From NCBI RefSeq assembly GCF_042242105.1, contig NC_092016.1:12104501-12168500 (forward strand): a DNA stretch of 64,000 bases, in the 5' to 3' direction. The stretch's first letter is position 1. Every line of letters begins with the position of its first letter. The position numbers were made by a program, and so were the translations under genes. Positions 24,951 through 39,560 of the stretch are shown one piece after another. The stretch is from Pempheris klunzingeri (Eukaryota > Chordata > Actinopteri > Acropomatiformes > Pempheridae). The notes below the pieces were generated by a model, which was not told where the DNA came from, made no database searches, and was given only the letters and a program-made list of their open reading frames with translations.

Positions 24951-26698
24951 CAAATAAACAATACAGTTTATAATTTGCTAGGATAAAATAATAAGTCTGA
25001 ACACATAAGAAGCATTTGGGAGAGAATTCCCCAAAGATCTGAAACTGGGTTAAAGGATGTGTTTTAATGAAAGCTGACACTTTGGTGTCATCTTCTGACT
25101 TGCATCAGTGCCTGTATATTCATGTCCCCTCCAGTCAATCCTGTGAAGACTGCCATATTGCAGAGACATGAACGAGCATTTACAAGCAGAGAGCTTGACA
25201 ACCAAAGCAACCACCACATTGAACAATGCAAAACCTGGAGGGGCACTGACATTTCAATGTCGATTCCTCAACCCATGTGCGAAAAATACAGTCTTTAATG
25301 CAAAAGCATAACAGCGTTATAAAACAGTCCTACAACCCTTTAGAAGTTTGCCCTATATTCCTCATCTGCCTACGGATCACGCAAGTCCATCTGTGTAGCT
25401 CGGTTTAAAGCAATGTTCAGACTCACTGCAAGGTAAGAGATCTCTTCAAAGAGGCACGGCCCCCATCAGCCCCATGCCATCCAAGTATTCCCTGCAAGAG
25501 TGATGCAAGTGCCTGACCCTGTTTGACAGTGATCCAGCCCAATTAGCAGCACTACAAAGCTGTGCTGTCAGTACATTCTGTTACCCTCATTCAATCCCCA
25601 AGGTGCAAGCTGAGCTTTAAGAGGGCTACCTCAAGCCACGTCGGGAAAGAGAGAAAAAAATAAAAAAAGAGTGAATGTCACTCAGTTTGGCTCTTGCAAA
25701 TAATTAGTAATGTTCCTAAATGTCAAACACCTCTAAAAACAACTAAGAGGGTACGGCAAAAGGTTAGAATAGAGGGACACAGGGCCGGAGCATTCTACCT
25801 TACCTTTGAACTGTAAAACCTTTCTGCTCTTGGTTTTCTATGTCTGCCGTGCACTTTCACCAAGTCCTTTATCTGATCACTTGGCAACAAAGATATTATT
25901 TCTATCACTCCCCTTTTAGAGTTGCTGATAAGGTGTAACTTGTGCACCGCTCTGAAGAGACTGAGGATGATAGGGCGAATGCCTTATTGCCAAAGACCTC
26001 CAAGCTCCCACACACTATGGAGGGAGTAAACAGACTCAACTTAGATAGCAAAAGTACACCTTTCTCAATATTGGTAAAGAATAAATATTTCAAAATTATG
26101 CAAACACGTGCCACTCTTGCTCTTTAACTTCCATGCATATGGACTATTTACAAATTGAAAAATACAGACTTGATATTTTGTTCTTTTGATGTTTTTTTCT
26201 TCTTTCCCCCCTGAAATGTCTTTGCCCCTTTGCAATCAGCCTATCGACATTCAGCCACTCAGACAAGGATCTCACCACATATTGCAGACATGGCCAGGAC
26301 AATTAAAGCTGTGTTGAAAACATTTTCACACTAATGGGAAAACAAAATTCAAAATCAAAAACAGAAAAATTCACAAGCAAAAAAGGAAAATAAGATAGTT
26401 CAGGGGAGGTGTTACAATACAAGCCCAAAGGATGTATTTGTTTAAGATGGATTTTCTGCTTTCTCAAGACTCCACTCTGTTGCTAACATTACTGTAGTAC
26501 ACTTTCTTTTTATTACTCTACCTTTTATTTAAATATAATTTACTTTGAAGATTTTGTTAAACAAATCCAGGAAAAATGATGCAAAAGTGGTTGGTTTGCC
26601 AAAGGAGAGGTGGCAGAAGGCCCGTGCTGCCCTGTTAAATTGCATCAGCGCTCTAGTTTGTCAAGATACTCAAGAGTCCGTTGCATTGGGACGTGTCC

Positions 26699-29600
26699 TC
26701 AATCCTCAATGTACTCCCACAGGTCCTTCTCATAACCTTCATGCACGTGCTGTAGCAGCACTCTCCGCCTGCTCTCACAGTATCTGTAGAGAGACAAAAC
26801 ATTTGTTAAGAGTCCAGGAACACACAAACAGTGGCAGGCAGCGATTACAATTCTTCCCTCACTGACCTGTACTTATCTTGTACTTTCTGCTTGATGTCCT
26901 GCAAGGAATCCTGGGAGATATCCCGCTCTAGGTAGCCAGACAGCACCTCAGTGGCATTTTCCAGGTCTGCCTGGTTGTTCTGATGAACCAAAACATTGAT
27001 GAAACAACATTAGTCTATGCCACTGCATAGATGGAAAGAAAAGAAAAGTCTGCGTAAGGCCCGGCTCAGACTACAGGAAGTTTGGGCCAGCGTTCTCCCA
27101 TTCGCCCGTCCAACAACCAGATGGTTAATTTGGTCTTGGTCCTTTGTCAGTGAACTAGTTCTGCTGCCAGAAAGGAACGATGAATGGAAATGTGGCCAGA
27201 ATTTTGTGGGATAATCTGTCTTTCAAAAAAAAAAAAAAAAAAAACCTAACTGTGCAGGGAGAGAAGGAAGAGAAAAAATGTCTGTCAGAGAGAGCTGAGT
27301 GTGGTGCACAGCTCCCTCTGGCAAGATAATCTAATAATATATTCTTAATTTCCAATCTTGTGTTTGACAAAAGTAGTCTTTTTGTGGGATGGAATGTGGT
27401 TTCACAATTGAGAGTTTTAAAAACTTCTGTCAGAAAACTAGAATTACTCCTCACACTTGTATGCCGACAACAACCAGTCAAATTGCAGTTTACATCAATG
27501 TCTGTCCAGACTCCTGCATGTAATGAAGACTATGAAGGACTTTAAGAAGCTATAAACTATAATACGGATGTTGCCGTAAAGCAGCTACCAATTCTAAAAT
27601 GTGAATGCTTCACACATATCTTCAACCTGCCAGCACAGACCAATCAATACAACGCACCACAGTTTCAAGGTGGGCACCCAAGATTAGTCTCAACAAATTA
27701 CTATCTATCCAAATGTAAAATACGGTTACAATCTCCCGTTGTTGTTCCTGTGGTACAGTGTTGAATAATGACCAGAAAAGTGTTTTTGGAGAACATTATG
27801 AAGTTAAAGTGAAGTTGACCTTTGTTGACCTCATCATTTTATCCTATTGCACATTTGTGTGAAATTCTGTCATATTAGTGGAAGAATTCTTGAGTTCATT
27901 CAAATATTTATCTTGTGAGGTCACGGTGACATTGACCTTTGACCAAAAAAAATCTAACCAGTTCACCCTTAAGTCAGAAGAACGTTTGGGCCAAATGTGA
28001 AGTAATTCCCTTGAGGCGTTCCTGAGATATCGTGTTCATGAGAATGGGACAGACAGACTGACAGCCTGAAGACCTAATGCCTCCAGCCACAGTTGTTGGC
28101 TGAGGCATAAAAATGTACTACTGAGTCATCATTAGACCAGAAACACCTACAAGACCAAAATATAATCAAAATATATATATAATGGAAGTCTAATATGAGT
28201 TAGTTATGTTTATGTTTTCACCCACTAGAGGTATTACAATCAGTCATGACGACTAATTATCTGACATTAGTCCCAATAAGTAAGTTCAACAAATCTAGAG
28301 AAAATCTAGTTCGGGGGGGTTTCCAACAGGTTCAGGATCGTGTACTGTAGTGCTGCTTTCATGTGGCACGACAAACATTGCACCTAAACACAATTCCATT
28401 ACAATGATAAATTGTTATACATGTATAAATATAACACGATAACTAAAATAGTTCTACTTATCTATGTCATTCACCATCTGCTCACATTTCTGACATTGGA
28501 GCCAACGACTTTACTTTTGTCATACCTCAAAAATAATGGACTGGTTGTTCTTCTTGAGGTAGAAGGCAAAGACGTAAGTGAACATGAGTGTGGAGCGGCA
28601 CTGGCACAGCACATCCACAGCCTTCTTCAGAAACTGCACCTCAATCCAGGACATGTTGTGCTGCTGCATCTCCTCCATCTTCTGCTTGACCTGAGCATAG
28701 AGCTTGTGCTCAAAGCGCAGGCTCTGCATGTGGTTCATGTAGCGGTTGCAGTAGAACAGGTACCTCTGCAAGGCTGCCCTAGAGCGCTGCAGACACACAG
28801 CATGGAACTGGATTTAACTCAAGCAAGTTTAACTTGACACATACTAGACTACAAATCTTCAAACTCACTGGGTGCTGGATCATGTCTCAGATTTCAGGCA
28901 AGACACTATTCTTCAGTATGCCACAATCAGCCATGTTTGTCACGGGTGTAGTGAACACTTACTATGAGGTGGACGCAGCAACCTTCCTACTGAATCCACT
29001 GTTTTTAGATAAACTTCCTAACAGTGTACAGCGGGGTTACACAGAGAACTGTGACTTTTCAAGATTATTTTATTTGTCTATTTGATAGGGACAATGTACG
29101 TTAATGAGCATCAGTATAAAAAAACTAGATGTAAACATGCTGGAGTTAGCAAGATTGATAATTTACATCCGTATTCCTGTAGTCGTAGATTACATGGAGT
29201 GGATTACATTCTAATAAAAAATGAATAATTAGAAATACCAGTGGCACCTGTGGCAAATATGGCTGAATTTTGCATACTGAAAGAAGGCATCATGACCAAA
29301 AAGTGGACAAATAATATGTGGCATATCTGCTAATATAAAACACCATGCAAAGCTTTTAAAATGGATCAGGATGAGTTTCGTTACTTCTTGAGCATCTCTG
29401 GCTGCCTTGGCATCATCTTCATTGTAGCGATTGCAGTTGTACCTGAAACGTCACAGTCGGGTCAGAACATAGAGATATCAGATGCGTTTTGACATGAAAT
29501 GACAATCTGAAGTTGATATTTGAATAGATAAATTAGGTTTCCACTTATTTTAAGATTTCAAAGTTTTTAAATGAAATGAAAACTATCCTACTTCAAGTAT

Positions 29601-32600
29601 ATTCCAACATGGCCTATATGTGACACCATTATCATTTACTTTATAAGTCATTATTTCTTACCAGGCTGAGCCGTGGGGTTCCCATGGACCCAGGCAGACC
29701 CAGCAGAACTCAGCTTTGCAGTTCTGGTTCCGACAAACCATGTGATTGCAGCCACCATCTTTCTCAATGGTCACATGGCATTTTGGACACTCCTGTCAGG
29801 AGAGAAGAAAAATTAATTTTAGTTTTTTTACAAAAAAGAGGGAGAAACAAATGTTAAATAGAATTTAATTGATTCCATACCTTAGTATTTGCTGCAATCC
29901 AGTTTGAAGTTTCACTGTCATCATCACATTTCTTAATCCATTTTCTCAGCCACTACAAAGGAATTTAAATAAGATTAAGATCATTCACAGGAATATTTTA
30001 TCACCTTACAGAAATGGTAACCTATTCCTCCAGCATCTTGACTGAAATTCTGATTGGCTTACCTTACACTTGACAGGATCGTGCCAATTCTCTCCACAGT
30101 TGAAGCTGCGCCATCAGAGGAATCACAAGTCAAATTCACAAAACGTTTACTAATTATTATCAAACTTACAGATTTAAGTGCTGCCACTGTCAGGTTACCA
30201 TAGTCTAAAAAACTTTTTGTGTTTAAACAAGCACTCTTACCAGAACTGACGACCACACTTGCACCTCACTGGCTTGGCATCTGGATATTGGACTTTGACA
30301 ACATGATGGCAGTCTGGTGCAGGGCACCACTTTAACAGTCGATTGCACTTAAAGGAGCAATGAGAAAGAATATCAACCCATAGTTTCATGGATGCTTAAG
30401 ACCACAGGTCCCTGCTTTTCCAAGTAGTGCATAAAGGATAATCTAACAGCTTAACATCACAGAACAAGGCTTTGTGTTCCATTTCAACATACTGTTAAAG
30501 GAGAAAAAAAGAAATCTCAAAGCTTACCTCTACAAAACTATTTGTAATTAAATGCTGGTACTTCAACTTCACTTTTGAATCTGTTATGAGGCGCCTATAG
30601 GAGAAGTCAAATTATTTATTAGCCTTCTTTACATAAAATTGGTGAGTTTGGTAAAAGTGCATACCTTCCAAGCAACAATGCAGAAAACAAAAAAAGGCCA
30701 AACAATTTTACGGTTTCCTGAATAGCTCAATGAAGTAAAATTACATAATTACAGTTACAGTTCATAATTACAGTTTAACAGTTACATGAATGCTAGCTCT
30801 TAACTAAGAGGTACAACAGCATTTCATGAAGTTAAATATTGGCATGAGGAGCATATGCTCCTGTGTGTGTTGCACCATAAACTGATCAGTGAAAACACTG
30901 TTAGGTCTCCTGCTAGCTGGTCAGAATGTAGGTTAAGACAATTACTGTCAGCTTAACAGCTGGTGTAGGAGATTACTGTCCATGCTCCATATAGAGGAAT
31001 ATTTCATTGCGCTACAGGCTGAATATCCACACAAGTAATGGTGTAACTAGATTTCCCTGCATTAAGAACTTTCTTTTAGAAGACAATATGTCAGGTAAAA
31101 GAATTCTTCCAATTTAGGATTTATATTCCTGTTAAATGCACTAAGGAACTATGGTATTAAATGTAGAAAGCATGTCAGAGTTTAAAACAATGATCTTCAT
31201 TTTCTTTTGAATCATTTGAATTTAACAATTACATATATACTGGTATAAATAACTGTAAATATTGTTCCATTTTGTTTTATTTTCTTATTCAATTCTAGTG
31301 TGTGTGTGTGTACGTATGTGTATAGCATGAAGGGGCTACAATCAGCAATCCTGTGTTGTAAAGTCACAAACAACGGACCTTGATACCTTAATAATCATGT
31401 CTGTGTTCTCTACTATTTGAATGGTGTATTGGCTTTATTATAATATTTTGACTTTTTAAGTCCTTTAGGCAACAAATAAAGATCAATATAAAACAACAAG
31501 AATAATTTATTAATTTGTTTCCTGCTCTTTTCATAGAATTGGTCAGTCACATCTTTGTATTCTGCTCACTCTTAACCAATATTAAACGAGACATAAAGAC
31601 AACAAGATACTCACATGACTGTGTTGTCATCAACCAAAATGTCACAACTATGAGCAGGACAAGAAATGGTCTGAGAAGGCAACACAGAGGGAAAATCATT
31701 AGTCAGACAGTAATTAAACACCAACAGTGTTGTTCAGTAACAGTGATCAGTATCAGTGACTTCTACCCTTAAGAAAAAAGTCAGTGGGTACCTGTCCCAT
31801 TCCTTCTTCTATGATTTTGGTGGTCAGGTAATCTCCCCAGCACTGCATGCAGAACTTGTGTCCACACTCCAGGCCTGTAAAATACTGTAAGAGAGCAACA
31901 TTTCATGAATAAGACAAGACATTACACTATTACAAGTATATGTGCTTCAACATGGTGAGTCAAAGCTCTCAAAGTGAGGCCATTTGTAGGAAACACATAA
32001 TCCAGATTTGACAAAACAACTTTGTTTAACAAACTGACTTTTAAAAAACGGATGGGTAATTTAGTGTGCTACAAATGAGTGCGCTTCGCGGGACTGTTTT
32101 TTTAAATCCCACTCCTGTCTGCTGGATTTCTGACCATTACCACCCACTCCCACAATGTGCATGTTCCACTCTCACAGTGTTAATGTTCCAGATCGCCTGC
32201 TCCCGCCCACAACGAAGTTTAAACCACTCGCTCCAGTGAGCTTTGCTTTGGGTCTCATAGGACCTGCAGGATCCCAATCCCAATGCAGTTCTCTAACACA
32301 TACCAGTTGGTAATAACAAGCTTATTTTCCTCCTCCTCTGCATTTGAATAAAACACTTCGATCTGATTTAAATGTAGATCATTTGGCTAAATTATTGTCC
32401 TGTTTGGTCATTATGAGCTACCATACATTGTATATTTATCCATGGTCAGTGACAGTCATGTGCAACTAACAGGACTTGCTCAATGTCCAATCTCCTCACT
32501 GGTGTTTAAACTTAATAAACCAGCAGACATTTTTAGACAGTGTTGATCTCTGACTCACACATAAAGAAACCTGAGTAAACCAATTTTGACCCCCTTGTCA

Positions 32601-35600
32601 TAATCCTGTATTGTATTCAACCGCCTGCTCCCAACCACAGTGAAATTCAAACCAGGTCCCACTACAAGAAACTCCAAAACAGAAATATTTTACTTGGGAA
32701 AACAACATAACATCATAGCTGGAAAACTTAACCTACTGGCCTTGATAATGTGCATTTATCCCTTGTTGAGACAATATACTCCAACATAGGATTCAGGCTT
32801 CACACAGTCTTTAATTTTGATCAATTTGTAGAGATGTCTTCACCTTGACATTACAGTTCTGTTGATAAATGTGTGATGGCCAGAGGAACAGTGTAATAGC
32901 TGGAGGAACCTAATTATTTGAAACCAAATGTTTGAGGAACCTTTCAGAGTTTTTCTCGAATGATTCTTCCACCAACACATGAAATTTCTAATTCTTAACT
33001 GTGTGCTTTTATTTTTTTTGTCTGTCCCTTTGAGCTGCTGTAACAGCAAAGTTTCCCCACTGAGGGATCAATAAATAAATATCTTATCTTATCTTAAATG
33101 CAACGCTGTTTAAAAACAACTATGCCCTTCAATACATGACACCCATGAGTGGATTAATCTGGTCTACTACAGTGTTTAAGTACAGTATGTTCTGGCATCT
33201 GGTATTAATGGAAATGGGTCCTGCCAGAAGAATGCCTGTCAAACAATTAGGCTTCCTCCACCAGTCTGTAAGTACAGGACAATAGTGTATGTGCCCATAC
33301 ATGATTCAGCCACATAAATCAAACCCTCTATTTGAATTCGAGTGAATCATGTAGCAGTGAGTGGCAGCTGGTAGAGAAGATACAAATCCTACCATCTTCG
33401 GGACACACTCATTTTCCACTGAAATGTACCATTTCAATGTGATTGCTACTAGACAGCTGTATATGACCTCTGAAAAATTTCCAAGTGAGGAGGACATAGA
33501 AGCATTCAGCTTTCCATTGAAGTTATGTAACAATTTTAAAGCAGTTTTCCCTTTGGCTCTTTATAGTAATAACCTTTACTTAAAACAATCTACTGTTCAG
33601 GTACTCTTATCACCTGACATGTCCTGACACTCTCCCACCCTAACCACAACTGGCAAAGCCACCAGCTGGTAGGGAGATGTCTCATTCCAATCTCAGCTAA
33701 TGCCCTTATTAACATCACAACTTCTGGGCAGCTCATACAACCCTTGGATTTGATTAATTTTGGCCTTCAAAGTAAAATTAGATCACTGTACTGATAAAGA
33801 ATAATATTTATCAATATACTGGGTGAATGTTTCAGTTACATTCACAGCATTAAACTTATAACAGATAATGTGATCACATTTTGTGATGTCAAGTTAGCCA
33901 TCCTTTTCACTATTCTGTTAACCAAGGCAGTTAAGTAGATCTGAAAGAAGAATTTGGAAATTTGTTAAAATGTCTGCAACGATGCTTCAGTTAAGGGAGT
34001 CCCCTTGGATTACATAGGTTAAAATATGACCTTTAGTGTCTAACAATTTTCAGCAAAATCCCTATTGAAGCACCAAAAGTTACTGTAGATTTGAACACAC
34101 ATTCAGCTAGTGTAACATATCACTGGTGTTGTTACGGGACTCACAGAGTTGGGGAAGTTCAGATAGCAGATCTGACATGGCATGTCCTGTGCTGATGATC
34201 TAGTGTTGATTGGAGGACGGATCCGAGGCTTCTTACTGGGGTTAATGACATGACACTCAGAGAAAAGCTTGTCAAGATTACCGTCGAAATACCTGCAAAA
34301 ATTGAGACACAGAAATCACAGTGTTAAAGAAAAGCAAGTGGTCACAAGCTCTCCCAAGGATGTCTCAGCTAACATAAGCAAATCATAAGGAGGCAAATAA
34401 AGAATGCACTTGAGTGAGTTGTTCTCACCTTTCCATGAGCTTTTCTTTGTCCCAGTTGAAGTGACTGAGAAGGATGCGTGTTATTGTTGCAGGATTCTAG
34501 AGAAACAAGAAATTTTTGGGTCAGAAATAAACCTGGCTTTTACATTTAACCACTGCTAATTTTCAATATTCACTAAAGCAACTTAAAATTTTGGGTGTTG
34601 CGTAACAACAGACAGCTTCATGGTCCATGGTTTCAGATATGGATTAAGCCTACAACTGAGTCAGAATGGCTGAAATAAAATGAAGTCATTGAAATGGCTT
34701 CAGTTGTACGAGATTCAATAATTCTCCCTTGCATTTCCGTTCACCCATGTTAGTGGGCATGGACACAAATATCAGAAACATATTTCATTACATTGAAATC
34801 CAAAACCACTTCCAACTACTGCTAAAAAAATTTGAACCATGAAGTTAAGTCACCTCCTCTGTAACAAAATTTGAAAAAATATTCACAGAAAGTAGTATTC
34901 AGGGCAAGGCTCTTCTGCTGTATTTCATTACACTGAAGAAAAGTTGACATTTTTCTGGTCACAGTAGACTTTTCACAAGCAAAATGGTACCTTTTTATGA
35001 CGCAATAAACCTGAACGTTAGACACATGGTTTAAAAAAAAAAACAAAAAAAAAACATCTGGACAAATGATGGTGTATCAGAGGAAGTGAACATGGCTGTG
35101 TGAACATTTCAACAAGTATAATTGGTCAGCTTGCACATACTGCAGTTAGTGAAACCAAATGTGGTGCTTCACTTTTGTCGCAAAAACCTGCCATTTTATT
35201 GGTAAAAACACATCATACTCAGTTGTTTGACGTGTGCTGCCGGCAAAATTAATTATGGCGCGGTAATCCTGAATTCTGACTGAATGAGCAACAAAACCAA
35301 AGAGAAACCAATCCACAAAAAATATTTAATGAAAAGGTTCATCACATCAGTACTATTTCTAGCTCAATCTAAACTCTGTATGAGCGAATTGATACTTGAC
35401 TATGCATTTTTATTTGCAAGGTGGATCCTGTAGTGTTTATGGTAAGACAGATCCATACTGCACTGCACTGCAGTATCGGTGATGATATGACACAGACAGA
35501 TATGTCACAATATATTCTGTCAGGGTAAGTAATTTTATTTTTTTGTCACATTACTTCTGGGCATTCTGTTGAGCATAAATGATCAAATAGCATGTTAAAT

Positions 35601-38600
35601 ATACATATATTCTTTGGATACACCTTTTCAACCTTAGCAGTAGCAGTAGCACTTCCTATTGCCTTGTCGCCAGCAGGCACATTCATATAGTAAGCTCGGA
35701 TACAAATGAAACTGGAGTCACTAATAAAGTTGAATGCAGTTGAAGAATTAAGTTATTACCTACTTCAAAGTCAGCTTAAGTCACTAACTGAAAATTTCAG
35801 CTAGCCAGTATCACATTTGAAAGTGGACTTGATTAGTAGAGTGCCAGGCCACCAAGAGCTGCCAGAGTAACTTTGGTGGAATCAGCCATATATTGTTTGT
35901 GCTCAAAGAGCAACACAAATACTGCATTCTGCACAAAAACTCTTGACTTGCAGTGTGTGAATATGTGAGCAGAGTGGAGCTCCTACTTTCAATAACTCCT
36001 CAAGTCACTGCTGCTGCCATATACACATACACATGTATAGCCCCACCGCACACAAGTCTGGGTGTATTACTACAGAAAGATTTCTACCATCAGCCAGGGA
36101 AAAGATCCATTGGTTGTTTGTAGCCTTATAACCAAAAGACTCAAGACTACACTCCAGCAGTGATTACAATTGCTTTGATAACACAAGACAAAAACAATGC
36201 TTTTAGAATTGTGCCTGAATCCAGATTGCTTATGGGAGCAGTATAGTGGAATATAAAAGAAGACTTTTAAAAAGACGCTCCACACTAGGGATACCAGGCT
36301 GAGGAAATGTCCCCTGTGTTAATGATTGGACCAGACATTTTATAGGAAAAGACATTCATTGATGATGCTCAATATCTGGAGAGCACTTACTTTGATCTTC
36401 AAAATTAGATCTTTAGATGCTCCCCTTAAATCAGAAATATTGCCAAGCAGGTGCTATTATGTTTCGCGTTGACACCAAATCCAATGCTATCGTATCATCT
36501 TGGTCAGCTCTCCTTACTCTTGTCATGTGATATGTAAAATCTGACAGGTGTGACTCTACTGCTGCTGCACAGAACAGACACTTAATGTTTAAAATCATAG
36601 CATATTATACAAATTCATATTTTTAATTTGATGAATGTGGGTGCCGATATGCAAAAATGAACTATAAATGGGTTGCATTTCTATTTAAGAAAGGGAGTAA
36701 TAAAAAAATCTAAAAACACTGGGGACAGTGGACAAACACCTTGTATCTTCAGTAACTACCACAGAAAGCCTACTCCACACTTCCAAGAAAAAAAAGGAAA
36801 AAAAAAATCACATAAATCTACTCCCCTCCACACTGCTAACAAACTAATCCTTGCAATAAAAGCACAAAAAGTTTCTGTTGGTGTTCATACCTTTTGTTGA
36901 ATGAACAGTTAATAGTAATAATCAAAAGTCTGGCAACTGATGTCACCACATCGATGTGTACCAAGTGTCATTGTGGTTACATGGGCCTGTCTGTCCAGGG
37001 AATGACGATGCTGGTCGATTTCAAAAGTGTAGTAAAAAATGTTTTGTAAATGGCACGAGAATAAACATTTAACCTCCCATTTTGAAATTGTTGCAATAGT
37101 GCAAGAGTAGAGCACATTATGCTACAGTATCACGGTGTCACTGTTTAAGCAAAGCACTTGGGATTGTTCTCAGCAATTACAAGATTAGATAAGCAAATTG
37201 TATGCATGTACCTGTTCATACACACAATCCTCATTTCATTCAATCCTGATGTAATTAGGCAATTGTGGCAATCACATGGTAATTCATGACACAGTGCTAT
37301 TACAATGCAGTGTTCGATGAAAATCAGTGTCACCAAACAAGAGAATCAGATAAGATTCGTTATTTGTGTAATTGAAGGGGAAATGTTTCTCTAAAATGGT
37401 CGAATCATTTCTCAAGACGCGATGTGTTTTGCAAACTTCTATGAAAGATTCATTCAGCCACATGTATACATTTGCCAGACAGACATAAATGGACGAAATG
37501 CTGAGAGCATAATGGTTCCTGAAAGAAATCTGCAATTTCAGCTGAACACACCTCAACGGAACAAATTATGATATCCATACCAATGTACTGATAGTGTATG
37601 ACAATACACTCAGTTGCCAGTTTATTTGCCATGCCTAACTAAAACTGAGAGCAGTCTTATACAACAGCACTGTAATAAATCCTACCTTCATGAAGGTCAG
37701 TTTTTGTTAATAATGTTTCAGAGAGGTGTTGATTCAATTCTATACCCATTTTAGAGGCTGTAGTTTGTGGTGCTGTTGTACTTGTGGTATAGAGTTACTG
37801 AAGTGTTCCCACTACTTGGTCTTCCCTCACTGCAATAACTGGGGTGGGCAAACTATTACAAATACCCCTCAGTATGTTCTTGGTCAGCATTCATGGAAGT
37901 TTTCCCTATTATGTCTACCTAAAGTTTGCAGTGTAATTTCTGACAGTCTACAGATGACAAAATCCATCAGCCAATTGTAACTTCATCCCCAAGGTGTCTT
38001 CAGAGGCCAGGCACAAACCAGTCACTCTTCATATGTGTGAAGGCACAGTCACCAGAGACATTTCCAGGATAACTAAAATCAAGATAACTATCGTTTTGTC
38101 ACATTCTCCACACTGAACTTCACTAATTCAGATAACCAATGCAGTTGTCTATTGTTATTTTTATGCAGTTGTTATTTGTAGATGCTGCAAAAATCATGAA
38201 ATTAAGTAGGTAGACCTAAATACTATTTATAGAAGAATCACCATGACTGTCTCTATTGAGGAAACAACTGCCATGCGGCTGTACTGTATCCACAGTACTG
38301 GTATTTTACCAGTTTTAAGTTTAAAACTTGTGTAAAGTGAAATGATGACACTCATTGAACACTTTTATTTGTATAAAATGCAACGCCATTTCTTAAAAAC
38401 GTAACCGGGGACAGATCTAACAAGACCACTTTCCATTTTATTCTGTACCCAACTGTAGATAAGAGAAAGGAAATGGAGGCCCAAGTTAACGATAAGCCGA
38501 AGGGCTCCACTGACTTCCCTCCTGATGTTTAATTTAAGATATAGTTAGCTGTGGCCAGATCATTACGTTACTTCGTGTTATCCACCTAAAGTGTTTTGGA

Positions 38601-39507
38601 GGCCATAAGAAGATAGTTTGTTAACGTTAACGTAGATAATGTAGCATGTAACTTGCTAACCAACTCGATGACCAAGCCTTTCGTCCAACGTTAAAAGAAC
38701 GTCAATGCTAATGCTATTTTATGAAATTTGGATCGTTGAGCTTAAATAGCTTTGATAATGCACCCCGAGTGTCGTCTAATACGAGTTGGCAGTTGTTTAA
38801 TTCAACAATTAAAGACGTTACGCTTTTTGGTGGGCTGCTAGGTTAACGGTCACAGTTGGCTAGATAGCAACCTAGCTAACTGGCAAGCTAACATTAGCTT
38901 AGCAGACGTTGCTGCCAACTTCTCAATATGGGATTGGACTACTTCCTGGAACAAATTTCGTATGAAAATTGGAACATAAATGTGCTCATTTAATGCTGCC
39001 CACGCCGTAGATACAAATGTTATACACACAAAAGAAAGCTACATTGAGAAAAATGTTTTTAGTCAAATTTAAATCGTATCACTGGTGTGGAACTGCCAAC
39101 TTCCAGCAAGTAAACTACTCCTACGAGGCTAACGGCTAAGCTAACGTCCATGGCCTGTTTACGCTTCATCCAAGCCTGGACCCCGGTCTTTCCTGACACT
39201 GACACACCAAAATACCTACCTGGATGACCTCGTTGACCTCCCTGATACACTCCACCATATGCTGGAGGATCTGCTCGGCAGTCAGGACCTCGAAGCGGTA
39301 GTCCTCCTCCTCCTCCTCGCCGGGACCGTGGCCACCTCCACCAGTCTCGCCGCACTCGTCTCGCTCCCCACCGGCCACCACGGGATCGACCAACTCCACC
39401 TCTCCGAGCTCCAGGGTGTCGTCCTCGGGCTCCTCTTCGGCGCTGTCCTCGCTACATTCCTCCTCTTCGTCGTCGTATTCATAGTTATAACCCTCGTCTG
39501 AGTCCAT
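26699..39507 (-). CDS. ARIH1: ARIH1, ariadne RBR E3 ubiquitin-protein ligase 1 (14 coding exons)
   Basis: Exons on the minus strand: 39507-39220, 34496-34429, 34292-34145, 31884-31792, 31670-31615, 30594-30528, 30347-30241, 30105-30063, 29952-29881, 29792-29662, 29442-29385, 28786-28526, 26979-26867 and 26783-26699. Phases are continuous, giving 529 residues (human 557). Domain order: an acidic and glycine-rich N-terminus ([13 protein letters not shown]), a UBA-like region (about 76-125), RING1 from Cys158 ([10 protein letters not shown]), the IBR, then RING2/Rcat ([20 protein letters not shown]) with Cys329, equivalent to the catalytic Cys357 of the human protein. The Ariadne autoinhibitory domain follows, ending in DLWEYIED. 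The RBR mechanism passes ubiquitin from an E2 through a thioester on this Cys. ARIH1 works with neddylated cullin-RING ligases. The only shortening relative to human is in the low-complexity N-terminus. Introns hold two dispersed repeats; the 4.7-kb intron 1 shows nothing recognisable. Confidence 0.97.
27720..28112. repeat. Dispersed teleost repeat in an ARIH1 intron
   Basis: Signature segments include GGTCACGGTGACATTGACCT, then CCAGTTCACCCTTAAGTC, then AGGCGTTCCTGAGATATCG, and finally CTAATGCCTCCAGCCAC with AGGCATAAAA. This order is recognisable from many acanthomorph genomes as a high-copy interspersed repeat. It encodes nothing. It lies between ARIH1 exons 12 and 13. The left limit is uncertain. 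Confidence 0.6.
33010..33096 (+). repeat. Retroelement 3' tail in ARIH1 intron 3
   Basis: AGCTGCTGTAACAGCAAAG, then TTTCCCCACTGAGGGATC, AATAAATAAA and a (TCTTA)n tail. Same family as the tail at 3055-3124, but inserted antisense to ARIH1 with a different tandem end. Confidence 0.6.
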
Positions 39508-39560
39508 TCCTAGGGTGGTTATCAACTTGTGACAAGCACACCTAAAGGTCTACAGTGTGT
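39200..39560 (-). promoter_or_regulatory. CpG-rich first exon and promoter region of ARIH1
   Basis: Exon 1 and its immediate upstream flank are the most CpG-rich stretch within several kilobases, as expected for a housekeeping ubiquitin ligase. No TATA box is seen near the ATG at 39507. Confidence 0.5.

Noticed and set aside
39259..39501. Plus-strand hydrophobic open frame over ARIH1 exon 1
   Set aside because: It is the antisense shadow of the acidic codons (GAG/GAC/GAA) of ARIH1 exon 1.
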